A program made the position numbers and the translations under genes. This document shows positions 1 to 8,602 of a stretch of DNA of 64,000 nucleotides, piece by piece. How positions within the stretch are numbered: position 1 is the first letter of the stretch; each line of letters opens with the position of its first letter. The stretch is from NCBI RefSeq assembly GCF_963877135.1, contig NZ_CAWNSW010000133.1, positions 86,951 to 150,950 on the forward strand. The letters run 5' to 3'. A model generated the notes under the pieces. That model did not search any database and was not told where the DNA came from. It saw nothing but the letters and a program-made list of their open reading frames with translations. Source of the DNA: Stenomitos frigidus_A. Its GTDB lineage: Bacteria > Cyanobacteriota > Cyanobacteriia > Leptolyngbyales > Leptolyngbyaceae.

Positions 1-1212
1 GCTCCTTTGCAAATCTGCCTGTAGTTGGGTAAAAGAGACCCATTCTCGATTGATTGCCAGCCAGAGCATCACCCGCTGCTCTAGGTGCGAAAGGCGGCTG
101 TAATGTTGTTGAATTAAGTCGGAAATATCACCAAAGAGGGTGACATTTTGTTCCAAAAACAGGGCAATATTACCACCGAATAAATCGCGAATGGTTGTTG
201 CAACAATTTTCAAGGCCAGAGGGTTACACCGATAGCGATCGCACAGCGCCTTTGCAGGCGCATCGTACAACGTCTGTTCTTGATTGGTTCCGGCTAACCC
301 CGTAGCCACCAGCAACGCCTCAGCCGCTTCTGGAGAACCGCTCAGGGACAAACCATGCACCGCCAACTCACCCCCTTCTAACTGGGCAAACTGAGCACAT
401 TTCTCCCGACTGGTGAGCACGAAACAGCTCTGATGACGAGTGGTTGCCACCACTCGCAGCAGTTCTCCATACGCTTCATAGCCCGGGCGGTAGTGTACAG
501 CCTGATTTCTCGTTTCTAACAGGGTTTCCACATTGTCTAAAACAATCAGACAGCGAGTCTGCCGCAGACACTGAAGCAAGCTGTTGACATCGGCTTTGGT
601 CTCCTGCTGCCCTGAGAGGAAGGAGATTAATTCCGCTAACAAGCTTTCGAGCGGAGGGGCATTGCGCATCGATCGCCAGATGACATAGGTAAAATGGCCC
701 TTCGTCTGTTCTGCTAGTTTGGCTGCTAGAGCCGTTTTGCCGATGCCACCAAGGCCGACAATCCCAATGAGACGACAGTGGTCTTGTAGCATCCATTGGG
801 TGAGTGTGGTAAGTTCTGTGGTGCGTCCATAAAAGCATGAAACATCGGGAGCCTCTCCCCAATCTTGGGCGATCGCATGGAGCGGCTGTACGACGGCGGT
901 TTCTGGCTGAAGGTAGTCCTGTTCGGTCAGCGTCAGGTTGAAGGCGCGAAAAAAACCTTCTAGGGTTTGGCGATCGACCGCAACTTTGCAACTTTGCAGC
1001 CGACTAATGGAGCGAACACTCAGCCCGGTTAGATCACTTAACTGCTCCAGAGTGTAGGTATACCCCCCATTCGCAGCAATGGCTGTCCGCTCTTGAGCGT
1101 CTTGGAGACGCTGCCAACCCCAGGCTGACAGAATCACGCCTCGCTTGCGTTTTTGGGCAGAATGAGCTGTACCACCCAAACCAGGAAGTAACTTCAAATT
1201 TGTGTGTGTCAC
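1..1212 (-). CDS. HTH / NB-ARC (STAND) ATPase regulator, N-terminal part
   Basis: The reading frame is open to the left window edge, so only about the first 404 residues are present and the C-terminal (usually repeat sensor) region is missing. It begins at a GTG (1212) directly preceded by an in-frame TAA, so this is the first possible start. Residues about 20-90 form an HTH-like N-terminal module of the type found in cyanobacterial STAND proteins. A Walker A P-loop (GLGGIGKT) and a Walker B-like CLIVLDNVE follow, giving an NB-ARC ATPase core. Proteins of this build are cytosolic signal-transduction ATPases, often ending in WD40 or TPR repeats; that ending is inferred, not seen. Two 13-bp direct repeats lie just upstream. 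Confidence 0.85.
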   Translation of the reverse strand, partial: MTHTNLKLLPGLGGTAHSAQKRKRGVILSAWGWQRLQDAQERTAIAANGGYTYTLEQLSDLTGLSVRSISRLQSCKVAVDRQTLEGFFRAFNLTLTEQDYLQPETAVVQPLHAIAQDWGEAPDVSCFYGRTTELTTLTQWMLQDHCRLIGIVGLGGIGKTALAAKLAEQTKGHFTYVIWRSMRNAPPLESLLAELISFLSGQQETKADVNSLLQCLRQTRCLIVLDNVETLLETRNQAVHYRPGYEAYGELLRVVATTRHQSCFVLTSREKCAQFAQLEGGELAVHGLSLSGSPEAAEALLVATGLAGTNQEQTLYDAPAKALCDRYRCNPLALKIVATTIRDLFGGNIALFLEQNVTLFGDISDLIQQHYSRLSHLEQRVMLWLAINREWVSFTQLQADLQRS

Positions 1213-1225
1213 TTAGGCATACAGT

Positions 1226-1257
1226 TCTACACGGTGAACAGACCTCTACACAGTGAA
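1226..1257. promoter_or_regulatory. Two 13-bp direct repeats upstream of the NB-ARC gene
   Basis: TCTACACGGTGAA (1226-1238) and TCTACACAGTGAA (1245-1257) differ by one base and are 19 bp apart start to start, 14 bp upstream of the GTG start at 1212. Position and spacing suggest a regulator site near the promoter; this is inference only. Confidence 0.35.
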
Positions 1258-1621
1258 TCGATGGACTGAGAAATAAAGATCAGGTCTTCAAATTTAAATG
1301 ATGCTGATGGTTAACACATCACCCACATGGGTATTTTTTCGACCTTTGTAGCTTTCTGCCTAACTGACCAGATGGACTGGATTGAGCACTCTTTGAAAAA
1401 TCTGAAAACGTTGCTTGGAGAGGCTTTTATGCTTCAGCTCTCGGTTGTTTTTGAAGCAAGCCTTAAGTGGCTAACTTAAGTGGCTGACTGTCCTGGACGT
1501 TTTGAATCAGCCAAGGCAAGGTTGTTGAACTGGATACAGCGTTACGTTTCCCATGCTGAGCACCTCAAAGCATGATGCGAAATAACGTTGTTCCGCTGAT
1601 CTTACCTGGAGCTCTGTCACC
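1258..1621. other. Intergenic region with a 13-bp tandem repeat
   Basis: No gene is seen. The stretch lies between the divergent NB-ARC gene and the first DUF4278 gene, so it should carry their promoters. A tandem repeat CTTAAGTGGCTAA / CTTAAGTGGCTGA occupies 1462-1487. Confidence 0.5.
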
Positions 1622-1828
1622 ATGTTTTTAAAGTATCGCGGTATGCCCTACCGCCCTAGTTCTCCTCATACAGATTCCGTTCAACTTCATAGCGGTGTAT
1701 TAAAGGCGATCGTGCTCAATTACCGTGGCAGTTCGTATCTGAGCGCTCGTGTCACTGGTGTAAGGACTGCTCATGCATCACTTGCAGGCGCGTCCTTGAC
1801 ATACCGCGGCGTTGGCTATCGCTACTGA
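1622..1828 (+). CDS. DUF4278 mini-protein
   Basis: A 68-residue protein carrying three short Y-R-G motifs: KYRGMPY (4-10), NYRGSSY (33-39) and TYRGVGYRY at the end. This YRG-x-x-Y signature is characteristic of DUF4278, a cyanobacterial family of unknown function built from short repeated beta-strand-like units. A GGAG element lies about ten bases before the ATG. It has no membrane segment or signal peptide, so it is probably soluble. A second DUF4278 gene follows about 190 bp downstream on the same strand, and a third tiny gene after that, so the three may be co-expressed. What the family does is not known. Confidence 0.7.
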   Translation: MFLKYRGMPYRPSSPHTDSVQLHSGVLKAIVLNYRGSSYLSARVTGVRTAHASLAGASLTYRGVGYRY

Positions 1829-2016
1829 GAAGCCAGGATTCAGACTAGCTGGCAATGCCTCCCACATTCATAAGAGGCTTTTCAGCACTTCAATGACTGC
1901 TCATTTGTGCCTCTCAGTGAGAGGCATAAGGTCTTGCGTCTCTACTGGGGAAAACCTTTCTCAGGAATCGCTTCAGTAAAGGCCATTCATTCACCATGCA
2001 ATTTAGAGGCCTGCCA

Positions 2017-2208
2017 ATGCAACTGATTTATCGCGGAGAAACCATCAAATACTCTCCCCGCTGCCTTCCCATCGATCGCAAACCCCGTGCTGTGAACTGG
2101 CGCTACCAGATCCCAGGCCAAACCATCGAATACTCTCCCCGTCGCCTTTCCATCGATCGCAAGCTCCGTACTGTGAACTGGCGCTATCAGATTCCAGGCG
2201 AAATCTAG
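2017..2208 (+). CDS. DUF4278 mini-protein with internal duplication
   Basis: A 63-residue DUF4278 protein starting MQLIYRGETIKYSPR. The internal ATG at 2017 is preferred over 1996 because an AGAGG lies eight bases before it, while nothing like a ribosome site precedes 1996; the family also usually begins right at the L-x-YRG motif. The protein is an internal duplication: the block ending NWRYQIPG appears twice, about 28 residues apart, and the DNA is nearly identical in the two halves. Two NWRYQIPG endings match the DUF4278 repeat pattern. Function unknown; probably arose by tandem duplication of a single unit. Confidence 0.65.
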   Translation: MQLIYRGETIKYSPRCLPIDRKPRAVNWRYQIPGQTIEYSPRRLSIDRKLRTVNWRYQIPGEI

Positions 2209-2353
2209 ACAGAAACAGTAATACCAGCCTTTTGCAAGCGATCGGTGCTGGCAAATGATTTCGTCGCGCGCTGAGTAAAGGCATTCGCCGTGCGAAGTAC
2301 CAAAAAACGAACTTTTCACGCATTAAAACACACTTCTCTAAGGATGAATCCAC

Positions 2354-2638
2354 ATGACCACGACACCTACCAACGTCAATCACCTGATGATTGACCCAAG
2401 AGAAGACGACTGCAGACATGTGCTGCCTGCAGGTCAGACGGTTAGAAGTTTAGAAAGCAACCATACGCCAAGCGGTAATGGGAGAAATGATTTTCCCCAT
2501 GATGGCAGGCTCAATGTGCTTGATTCTCCTCTTTCTGCGCCCACTGATGGAACGCCGCCGCCCAGTAAAAAGCCTCACTTAGAAGCCCGTTGGGTGGATG
2601 AAAATGGCAAGCTAGTTTGCAAATGGTCAGTGGTATAG
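2354..2638 (+). CDS. Small hypothetical protein with C-terminal RWVDENGKLVCKW motif
   Basis: A 94-residue hydrophilic protein with no membrane segment. Most of it is low in predicted structure (rich in P, S, T, N, D), but the last 20 residues contain RWVDENGKLVCKW, an ending I recognise from small cyanobacterial proteins of unknown function. AAGGATG lies about ten bases ahead of the ATG. It follows the two DUF4278 mini-genes in the same orientation. No enzymatic motif is visible and no function can be proposed. The C-terminal motif makes a real gene likelier than a chance frame. Confidence 0.6.
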   Translation: MTTTPTNVNHLMIDPREDDCRHVLPAGQTVRSLESNHTPSGNGRNDFPHDGRLNVLDSPLSAPTDGTPPPSKKPHLEARWVDENGKLVCKWSVV

Positions 2639-2712
2639 CCAGCTCAAACCAGCTGTGAGATGGCGATTTAGAGTACGATCGGTTGTAAGTAACTGGCTCA
2701 ACTCGCCATCTG

Positions 2713-2919
2713 TCACGCTCGGCGACTCTGGGAAAGCGGTGTCGAGCGATGTCTGGCAATGAAAAGTCTGAGCGCGATCGCCCATCCCAAGGTTCCTCCA
2801 CAAGCCACGATGCTTGTGAGACCATCATGAGTGATCGCTGCTTTGAAAACAGTTTCTAGTAGCACAACAGCTACAGGTCGCAGGACATCGGATACCATCA
2901 GAACGATAGCGAAGGACAT
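2713..2919 (-). CDS. Possible small membrane protein
   Basis: A 68-residue frame on the minus strand with two hydrophobic stretches (residues 1-22 and about 37-55) and a basic C-terminus. No ribosome-binding site is evident before the ATG and I recognise no family. It sits alone between genes of opposite strand. It may be a two-helix small protein or a chance frame in intergenic DNA; the hydrophobic pattern is the only support. Confidence 0.25.
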   Translation of the reverse strand: MSFAIVLMVSDVLRPVAVVLLETVFKAAITHDGLTSIVACGGTLGWAIALRLFIARHRSTPLSQSRRA

Positions 2920-3331
2920 CGTTTTTAGGCATGCTCAAACTAACGACTGCGGCTGATTAGCAAACCTTTGTCTTTGCTAACACAATAACCTCTGTTTACG
3001 GCTGTGCAAAAAACATGTTAGCCAGCGTTAGCCAAATCTGACCCCATTGTTTCAGCAACTCATCTGCAGCATTTCTGAACAGACTTCGTTACAATCAGTT
3101 ACAGTAGGCCGTGGTTTGTATCATGACTTCAACCGCATGTGCATTCTTCCTACGAGCAATGTCGATACGGACGACTTGAAACGGCTAAGCGCTTGCTAAA
3201 CAGGCTGCTGACGCCTTTACAGGCGACCTTGCATGCATCGCTGAAGCCTGCTAGCCAATGGCTTCAACCGCTTCCGTTACGATCGACCGTAGTTAACAAA
3301 CCGCTATCAAATCACAAACTGAGATCAAAAA

Positions 3332-4252
3332 ATGACTGTCGCTTATCCCCGCAAGCTAAGTAAAAATCTAGGTGCACGCCAAATTCTCAGCCAGGTTGTG
3401 CGCGATCGCGAAATTCACCTGATCACGCTCAACCGTTACCGCTATAGTGAACAGCGCAGTTGCAAAGATCTCACGAACTTGATTGAGCAACTGGACGGCA
3501 AATCGCCTGAGTTGATCAAGGATTTATCGCGACATATTTCCGATGAAGCCCGCCACGCCATGTGGCTGACTGACTTGCTGGTTGATCTCGGTTCGAGCGT
3601 TGGGACACCACCGGGTTCTTCCTACATTCAAGAATTTGAGCGGTTACTTGATGCCGAACTGCACGATGCAGAAACTGATCTAGATGGGTTTCTGATCTCG
3701 ACTCTGGCTGCGATTAACGTGACTGAAAAGCGTGGCTGCGAGTATTTTTCCGCTCATATCTATGCGTTGAAGCAAGCACCCCAAACCGACGAAAATATCA
3801 AAATTCGCGAAACGATCGAGCGTATTTTTCCAGAAGAAGCAGGGCATGTGCGCTGGGGCAATCGCTGGCTGGCAAAACTAGCAGATAAGAGCCCAGAGCA
3901 TCGCCGCAAAGTAGAGACGGCAAAGCAGCGGTACTCGGCGATCGAGCAGGCTGCCTTTGAGTCTGGTATGGACATTACACTCGGCGCGGAACTGCGTCGC
4001 GTCAGCAACTTGCTAGACATTGCCAACACGATGTCGGTGTGGGAGCGTCCACAATATTTGATGGAGCGTTTACCTCAAACGCTGCTGTCACCCGATCTGC
4101 AGCTGACGCGCATTGATGTTGCCCAGCGAGCCTGGAAGCGTGACCCCAAGGCTTTTATGGAAAAATTTGTGCCGATGTTTTTGGGTGGGTTGAACCGCAA
4201 CAGCGTGGAGCAAACAAAACCCAAACAGACTGCAAAAACAACCTCTGCTTAG
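3332..4252 (+). CDS. Ferritin-like diiron domain protein
   Basis: A 306-residue soluble protein whose first 200 residues form a ferritin-like four-helix bundle. Candidate metal ligands follow the E / ExxH / E / ExxH pattern: Glu40 in helix 1, DEARH (Glu72, His75) in helix 2, Glu132 in helix 3 and EEAGH (Glu169, His172) in helix 4, so it most likely binds a diiron centre. The C-terminal 100 residues are charged and end in a disordered KPKQTAKTT tail. The substrate is not evident; related proteins are usually annotated only as ferritin-like domain proteins. It appears monocistronic, followed by a strong intrinsic terminator. Confidence 0.8.
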   Translation: MTVAYPRKLSKNLGARQILSQVVRDREIHLITLNRYRYSEQRSCKDLTNLIEQLDGKSPELIKDLSRHISDEARHAMWLTDLLVDLGSSVGTPPGSSYIQEFERLLDAELHDAETDLDGFLISTLAAINVTEKRGCEYFSAHIYALKQAPQTDENIKIRETIERIFPEEAGHVRWGNRWLAKLADKSPEHRRKVETAKQRYSAIEQAAFESGMDITLGAELRRVSNLLDIANTMSVWERPQYLMERLPQTLLSPDLQLTRIDVAQRAWKRDPKAFMEKFVPMFLGGLNRNSVEQTKPKQTAKTTSA

Positions 4253-4311
4253 CCCAGGCAGGTTTTGAATCTTGGGCTTTAAACCATTTAGCTCTTTGAG
4301 AGCAAGGTTAG

Positions 4312-4346
4312 AGAGACACCTTCATTGTGGTGTCTCTTTATTTTTT
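4312..4346 (+). terminator. Rho-independent terminator after the ferritin-like gene
   Basis: A perfect 9-bp stem (AGAGACACC at 4312-4320 with GGTGTCTCT at 4329-4337) and an 8-base loop, followed by TTATTTTTT. It is 60 bp past the stop codon at 4252. Confidence 0.85.
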
Positions 4347-4557
4347 GGTCTCCACCTTCTATGCCGCATTCTGGAATGGCGCTATGCCAAGTGGTTGTTA
4401 AGCGTGACGTCTCATCGAGAGCGCCTGCTTTGCCAACTATCTGATCAATGACCTGTAGAAATGCGGTAGCCAAAATTACCCCAGATGAACAAAGGTTAAA
4501 ATATGTATAGTAAACACATAGTAAACAAGACAAGCCCATCTATTCCCTGAGGCACCT

Positions 4558-5262
4558 ATGGCTGTCGAACTGGCTCCAGCGTCTAATCCTTTAATTCCTG
4601 CCGCACGTGACGTAACCGCACTGAGACACGTGTTTGAGCAGGTTCACGCTGGCAGTTGCCCAACGTCGTTTAATTTTCATATGCACACCGTCAATTCTGA
4701 CGGACAGCTGCGCCCAGAAGCACTGATGCAGCAGGCGATCGCGATCGGTCTGCAAGGGTTTGCCATTACCGATCATCACTCTGTCAATGGCTACCGCATC
4801 GCCCAACGCTGGCTCGATGAACAGCATTTAGAACAAGACCGCTTCCTGCCACATCTTTGGGTTGGCGTTGAGGTCACATCACGTCTGCTCGATACGGAAG
4901 TTCACATTCTCGGCTATGCCTTTGATCCCGAAAGCCCTGCAATGCAGCGTTACCTCCAGCGTCATGCACCGCAAGGAGAGGACGCAAAGGCTGAACGAGT
5001 GATTAGCGCGATTCATCAAGCGGGTGGGTTAGCAGTTTTGGCGCATCCAGTTCGCTATAAGCGATCGCCTGAAGACTTGATCCCCCAGGCCGCTCAGTTT
5101 GGCATTGATGGCGTAGAAGCCTACTATGCCTACAACAACCCCAACCCTTGGCAAACTAGTCCTGAACAGACGGGGCGAGTGCAGCGTCTAAGCGCTGCTT
5201 TCAACCTGTTGAACACATGCGGGACTGATACTCATGGGTTGAGCCTTCTACAGCGACTTTAG
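4558..5262 (+). CDS. PHP-domain metal-dependent phosphoesterase
   Basis: A 234-residue PHP domain protein. The metal ligands are all visible: HMH (41-43), TDHH (71-74), Glu105 in GVEV, His116, His163 in LAHPVR, and the closing GTDTHG (Asp224, His226). This trinuclear metal site hydrolyses phosphate esters; in the YciV/RNase AM-like branch the substrates are short oligonucleotides or 3',5'-bisphosphates. Length is at the short end of that branch, and which substrate applies here cannot be told. The protein is cytosolic. It converges with the NTF2-like gene, sharing a hairpin between them. Confidence 0.85.
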   Translation: MAVELAPASNPLIPAARDVTALRHVFEQVHAGSCPTSFNFHMHTVNSDGQLRPEALMQQAIAIGLQGFAITDHHSVNGYRIAQRWLDEQHLEQDRFLPHLWVGVEVTSRLLDTEVHILGYAFDPESPAMQRYLQRHAPQGEDAKAERVISAIHQAGGLAVLAHPVRYKRSPEDLIPQAAQFGIDGVEAYYAYNNPNPWQTSPEQTGRVQRLSAAFNLLNTCGTDTHGLSLLQRL

Positions 5263-5272
5263 TGCAAGCAAG

Positions 5273-5312
5273 CGCCACAGGTGATCAGGAGTGTCCTAGT
5301 TCACCTGTGGCG
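5273..5312. terminator. Shared hairpin between convergent genes
   Basis: A perfect 12-bp inverted repeat (CGCCACAGGTGA at 5273-5284, complement at 5301-5312) with a 16-base loop. The right arm lies inside the last codons of the minus-strand gene, so it can serve transcripts from both sides. No long T tract follows, so the efficiency is uncertain. Confidence 0.6.
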
Positions 5313-5814
5313 TTTCGCTATCAATGTACTCTCGCCACCGTTTGATGTGACCATCGACAAAATCAATGACAATTGCATCATCGGCCCGAGTCTGCTTCCC
5401 AGTGCTATTCTCAGTCTCTTCCCATTGCCACTCAACGACTGCTTGTAGGTGATCGATGATGATGCGCTGAATTCTAATGTTGACTTGGGCATGGCTTGTA
5501 GCAAACTCTGACGCAACCTTCTCGATCGCCCCACGACCCATCAAGTGCTGTCCTGGTACCACAAACTCACCATCAGGCGTAAACAGTGCGGCAAACGCTT
5601 TGGCATCGCCTTTGATCCAGCTAGCTGCAGCTCGTTCAATAAGCGATCGCACGACATCAGGTGCCATTCTCATGACCTCCGTTTTGACAGTTGAAGCGAG
5701 TAATGGCTCGGCTGACCCGCTTGCAGGATGGAATGCTAGCGATAGAACTAATGTGATCGCTAGCATAAACGACACGAACAGGAAATTACCGTTGCCACAC
5801 CGTTGTGAAGGCAT
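5296..5814 (-). CDS. Exported SnoaL/NTF2-like domain protein (SgcJ/EcaC type)
   Basis: A 172-residue protein. Residues 1-36 are a signal-peptide-like segment (basic start, hydrophobic FLFVSFMLAITLVLSLAF, then small residues). The rest is a single NTF2/SnoaL fold: the opening helix IERAAASWIKGDAKAF, a LFTPDGEFVVPG strand-turn, GRGAIEKV and a closing GHIKRWREYID. Members of the SgcJ/EcaC group have a cone-shaped pocket and very varied or unknown substrates, so the activity cannot be named. Export to the periplasm or thylakoid lumen is inferred from the leader. It stands alone, convergent with the PHP gene. Confidence 0.75.
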   Translation of the reverse strand: MPSQRCGNGNFLFVSFMLAITLVLSLAFHPASGSAEPLLASTVKTEVMRMAPDVVRSLIERAAASWIKGDAKAFAALFTPDGEFVVPGQHLMGRGAIEKVASEFATSHAQVNIRIQRIIIDHLQAVVEWQWEETENSTGKQTRADDAIVIDFVDGHIKRWREYIDSETPQVN

Positions 5815-6287
5815 AGTAGCTGAGCAGTTTTGCCAAGAACAAAGAGTCTTGAAACTGCATACGTAAGGTCAAGTCATAAGACCAAGCAAATTCCAAGACT
5901 CAATTTAAGCTCTGAACCACAACATGAACGTCTTCTACCTCTGGCCGCTCTGATGAAGGGTTTAACCTCCCATTGGTAGTAGCAAAGTGGAGGAAGCGAC
6001 AAAAACTCCACAACCGTTCCTATTGTTTGACTGTCGCACTGTCTTTACTCTGGCGGTCGCTCTCCTTGGGGGTAAAGTTCTGAGTCACAGCGGTATAACA
6101 CCCATACAGCGAACTGTCTTCACAACTCTACCTTGATTTTAGCAACTGGAGCTTTGAATCGATTCCCCCGTAAGGCTAGAGCGAGTCTATCCCCATTGGA
6201 GGAACTACAAGGCTAAACGCTAAACCTTTAGAAGGAGACTATTAAGGAGATGGAGCAATGCCGTTAACAAGGCTAAACGTAGTGCCC
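5815..6287. other. Intergenic region with a 13-bp direct repeat and a doubtful tiny ORF
   Basis: No confident gene. ACAAGGCTAAACG occurs twice (about 6208 and 6267). An ATG at 6258 with a good AAGGAGA ten bases upstream opens a 29-residue hydrophobic frame ending at 6347, but it runs antisense over the 3' end of the next gene and matches no known small subunit. Confidence 0.4.
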
Positions 6288-7109
6288 TTATTTAGTGAGT
6301 CTACGCTGGTATTGTTCGCGGTTGAATTGCTGCTGTTCAATCGTTAAGAGCGCTGTTGCAGAAGGTGGACGCATGTCCCATTGCACCTCTGCTAAAAACA
6401 GCAGGGTGCCGGCAATAACCGCACCCGTTGTAGCAAACGACCACTGAGCGCTGTAGGGTAGCACCGCAATACCCAGCAAATGCAGTACACCTGCCAGCAT
6501 AAAAGTTCGCGATCGCATGCCCCAGCCTGTGCAGAAGTAGCCGATCGCACTTAGCCCCAACCACATCGGACAGAGCTGCATTAAAACTTGCCCCCAATGA
6601 AGAAAAATTCCGCAGTTGGTTAGGCTCAAGCCGACAAGCATGAGTCCGACCCACACATAAACGAGCCAACAAAGCTGCTCAACTCGAACCCAGAACCAGG
6701 CTAACGTTGACATCCCCAACATGCCAGTCAACGTTAACACTGACCACAAAACTGCCTGTAGCTGCCAGCTTAGAGGCAAAAATTGAGCCGTAACGAAGAT
6801 GAGTCCTGTAATCCAGCCCCAAATGACAAAAACTTGATCGATACGGGTGTAAAGCAAAGATAAAAGACTGACTCGCCCAATCCGCCAACGTAGCCGCCAT
6901 AACCCTTGTAAATCTTGGACATCGAGTGCTTCTTGTTTTTTACGGATCAACGGTTCATCGACGTTAAAGAAATTCATGAGTTGAATTAAAAAAATGTCTT
7001 CTACCTTTAGGGATGGTTTCTTTACTTTAACTAAAATCAGCGGTGTAGGAGTAGATGGCTCATTGCTAGTTGGTAAGTCTGCAACACCCTTCGGCTGATC
7101 CCATGCCAT
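6288..7109 (-). CDS. Polytopic membrane protein of unknown function
   Basis: A 273-residue integral membrane protein. The first 85 residues are cytosolic-looking and hydrophilic, with the segment VEDIFLIQLMNFFNVDEPLI before the membrane part. About seven hydrophobic segments follow (roughly 90-110, 115-140, 147-167, 168-190, 198-212, 214-228 and 232-250), and the C-terminus is charged. I recognise no transport or enzyme motif. It is divergent from the adjacent glycosyltransferase with only 51 bp between their starts, so both promoters lie in that gap. The layout resembles cyanobacterial conserved membrane proteins with no assigned role. Confidence 0.6.
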   Translation of the reverse strand: MAWDQPKGVADLPTSNEPSTPTPLILVKVKKPSLKVEDIFLIQLMNFFNVDEPLIRKKQEALDVQDLQGLWRLRWRIGRVSLLSLLYTRIDQVFVIWGWITGLIFVTAQFLPLSWQLQAVLWSVLTLTGMLGMSTLAWFWVRVEQLCWLVYVWVGLMLVGLSLTNCGIFLHWGQVLMQLCPMWLGLSAIGYFCTGWGMRSRTFMLAGVLHLLGIAVLPYSAQWSFATTGAVIAGTLLFLAEVQWDMRPPSATALLTIEQQQFNREQYQRRLTK

Positions 7110-7160
7110 ACATTGGAGTATATTCAGGTTTCTACTGTTGTGTAGGCGTATGGCACTCTC

Positions 7161-8336
7161 ATGACATCGATTTCTCAGCCCAAGCCACTGCTATCTCTAT
7201 GCATGATCGTCAAAAATGAGAGTGAGCATCTGGCGCGTTGCTTGTCGAGTGCCCAAGCCTACGTCGATGAAATTGTTGTTGTCGATACTGGGTCTCAAGA
7301 TGATACGGTGGCGATCGCGCAACGCTATGGCGCAACGCTATATTATTTTGATTGGTGCGATGACTTCGCTGCTGCCCGTAACTTTTCTGTAGGTAAAGTC
7401 ACGGGCGACTGGATTTTGATTCTCGATGCCGATGAAACGCTCATGGTTGAAACGGGTACGTTGCGTCAGCAGTTGGCTGCCTCGCCGTCAGAGCTGATGG
7501 GGTATGCCCTGACTCGTACAGAAATTAATCTGTTGGAAGACGATCTCAGTGGTGGTGTGCACGTGCGGCTCTTCCGCAATGATCCCGGCTTGCGCTATGC
7601 GGGTCGCTATCATGAGCAACTTCGGCAGCAGAACGGTAAACCCCTGCTGGTCGATGCCTTACACGGGCTCAAGCTGTTGCACTACGGCAACAGCGATCCC
7701 CAAGCTGTGCTACAAAAAACACTCGATCGAGACATTCCACTGCTCGAAAAAATGCGGCAGGAACAGACATTAAGCCTGTGGCTGCTAGATTGTTTGGCAC
7801 GGAACTATAGCAACACTGGTCAGTTAGACCAGGCTCAAGCCTGCTACGCCGAAGCCTTTGATCGCCTTTTGCCCCACATCCTGAGTGGCGAACCTCCCGA
7901 GGTTTTCTTCTGGGTACCGACACTGGTTTGTGAGTTGGGGTGGCGATCGCTCGATGCAGAAGATTTGGAAAGCACTCGCTTACTGTGTCAGCGCGGGCTG
8001 GAATGGTGCCCTAACCATGCGCCCTTACATTGCCTCGCAGGCGAAGTTCTGCTGCTGTTAGGCTTTCCGCTGGGGGCGATCGCGTACTTTGAAACCGCTC
8101 TACGGATGGGACAGGAAGGGAGCTATGATCAAACTGATCCCTGCCCCAAGACCACTCTCACCGTTGATCCCGCTTGTGGTTTGGGTCGCGCCTACGAGCA
8201 ACTCGGTCAGACAGAACACGCGCTCGCAATGTTTGAACTGGCACTTTCCTTTGACGTAAATTGTGCGATCGCACAGCAGCATTTGGACGAGATCAAAGGG
8301 CGGAAGGGTGAGGCGTTAAAAAGTTTTGAGTTTTGA
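7161..8336 (+). CDS. GT2 family glycosyltransferase with TPR repeats
   Basis: A 391-residue protein. The N-terminal domain has the GT-A signature of family 2: LCMIVKNESEHLARCL, then IVVVDTGSQDDT, and the DxD-like WILILDADE that binds the sugar-nucleotide metal. The acceptor side includes HVRLFRND and YAGRYHEQL. From about residue 190 onward it is helical, with tetratricopeptide-like units (LARNYSNTGQLDQAQACYAEAF; GRAYEQLGQTEHALAMFELAL). Proteins of this architecture transfer sugars to protein or polysaccharide acceptors in the cytosol; the acceptor is unknown. An A-T-rich heptamer repeat begins at its 3' end. Confidence 0.85.
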   Translation: MTSISQPKPLLSLCMIVKNESEHLARCLSSAQAYVDEIVVVDTGSQDDTVAIAQRYGATLYYFDWCDDFAAARNFSVGKVTGDWILILDADETLMVETGTLRQQLAASPSELMGYALTRTEINLLEDDLSGGVHVRLFRNDPGLRYAGRYHEQLRQQNGKPLLVDALHGLKLLHYGNSDPQAVLQKTLDRDIPLLEKMRQEQTLSLWLLDCLARNYSNTGQLDQAQACYAEAFDRLLPHILSGEPPEVFFWVPTLVCELGWRSLDAEDLESTRLLCQRGLEWCPNHAPLHCLAGEVLLLLGFPLGAIAYFETALRMGQEGSYDQTDPCPKTTLTVDPACGLGRAYEQLGQTEHALAMFELALSFDVNCAIAQQHLDEIKGRKGEALKSFEF

Positions 8337-8342
8337 GTTGAG
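8316..8342 (+). repeat. Heptamer short tandem repeat (TTTTGAG)n
   Basis: Two and a half copies of a TTTTGAG-type heptamer straddle the stop codon of the glycosyltransferase. The same family of short tandem repeats recurs near 15.05, 16.57, 20.32 and 22.97 kb. Confidence 0.6.
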
Positions 8343-8455
8343 CAAGAAGAACAAGGAGTAACGAGTGGAAGTTGAAAATTTGCGTTCTGCTTTCAGCCTT
8401 TACCGTTAGCCCTCTGCCTCCCCTGTTCCCAACCCTTCTGCCTACCGCTTTTTCT

Positions 8456-8570
8456 TGCTATGGCTGTTGTCACAAAGCTTAGGACATTGGGATCAAAGGG
8501 GGAGTGGGGGCATACCCCCAGCCAGGGGTTCCACCCCTGCACCGTCCTAAACAGTATGGCCATAGCTATA
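8456..8570 (+). repeat. Dispersed GC-rich palindromic repeat, copy 1
   Basis: About 115 bp, close in sequence to 40050-40164 (inverted) and 44263-44377. The outer ends are imperfect inverted repeats (GCTATGGC.. / ..GCCATAGC with TTAGGAC inside each). The centre holds two hairpins, GGGGG-CATA-CCCCC and CAGGGGT-TCC-ACCCCTG. It codes for nothing and looks like a non-autonomous MITE- or REP-like element. Confidence 0.8.
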
Positions 8571-8602
8571 ACAACCAGCAACTAACAACCAACCACTGAC
8601 TC

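Noticed and set aside
3139..3363. A 74-codon frame before the ferritin-like gene
   Set aside because: No ribosome site or similarity; it overlaps the start and promoter region of the diiron gene.
6258..6347. A 29-residue hydrophobic ORF with a strong ribosome-binding site (AAGGAGA)
   Set aside because: It runs antisense into the 3' end of the membrane-protein gene and matches no photosystem or cytochrome small subunit I know. Not annotated as a gene.
8393..8581. A 62-codon frame sharing WNPWLGV / DPNVLS wording with one at 44246-44437
   Set aside because: Both are translations of the same palindromic repeat element, not homologous genes.
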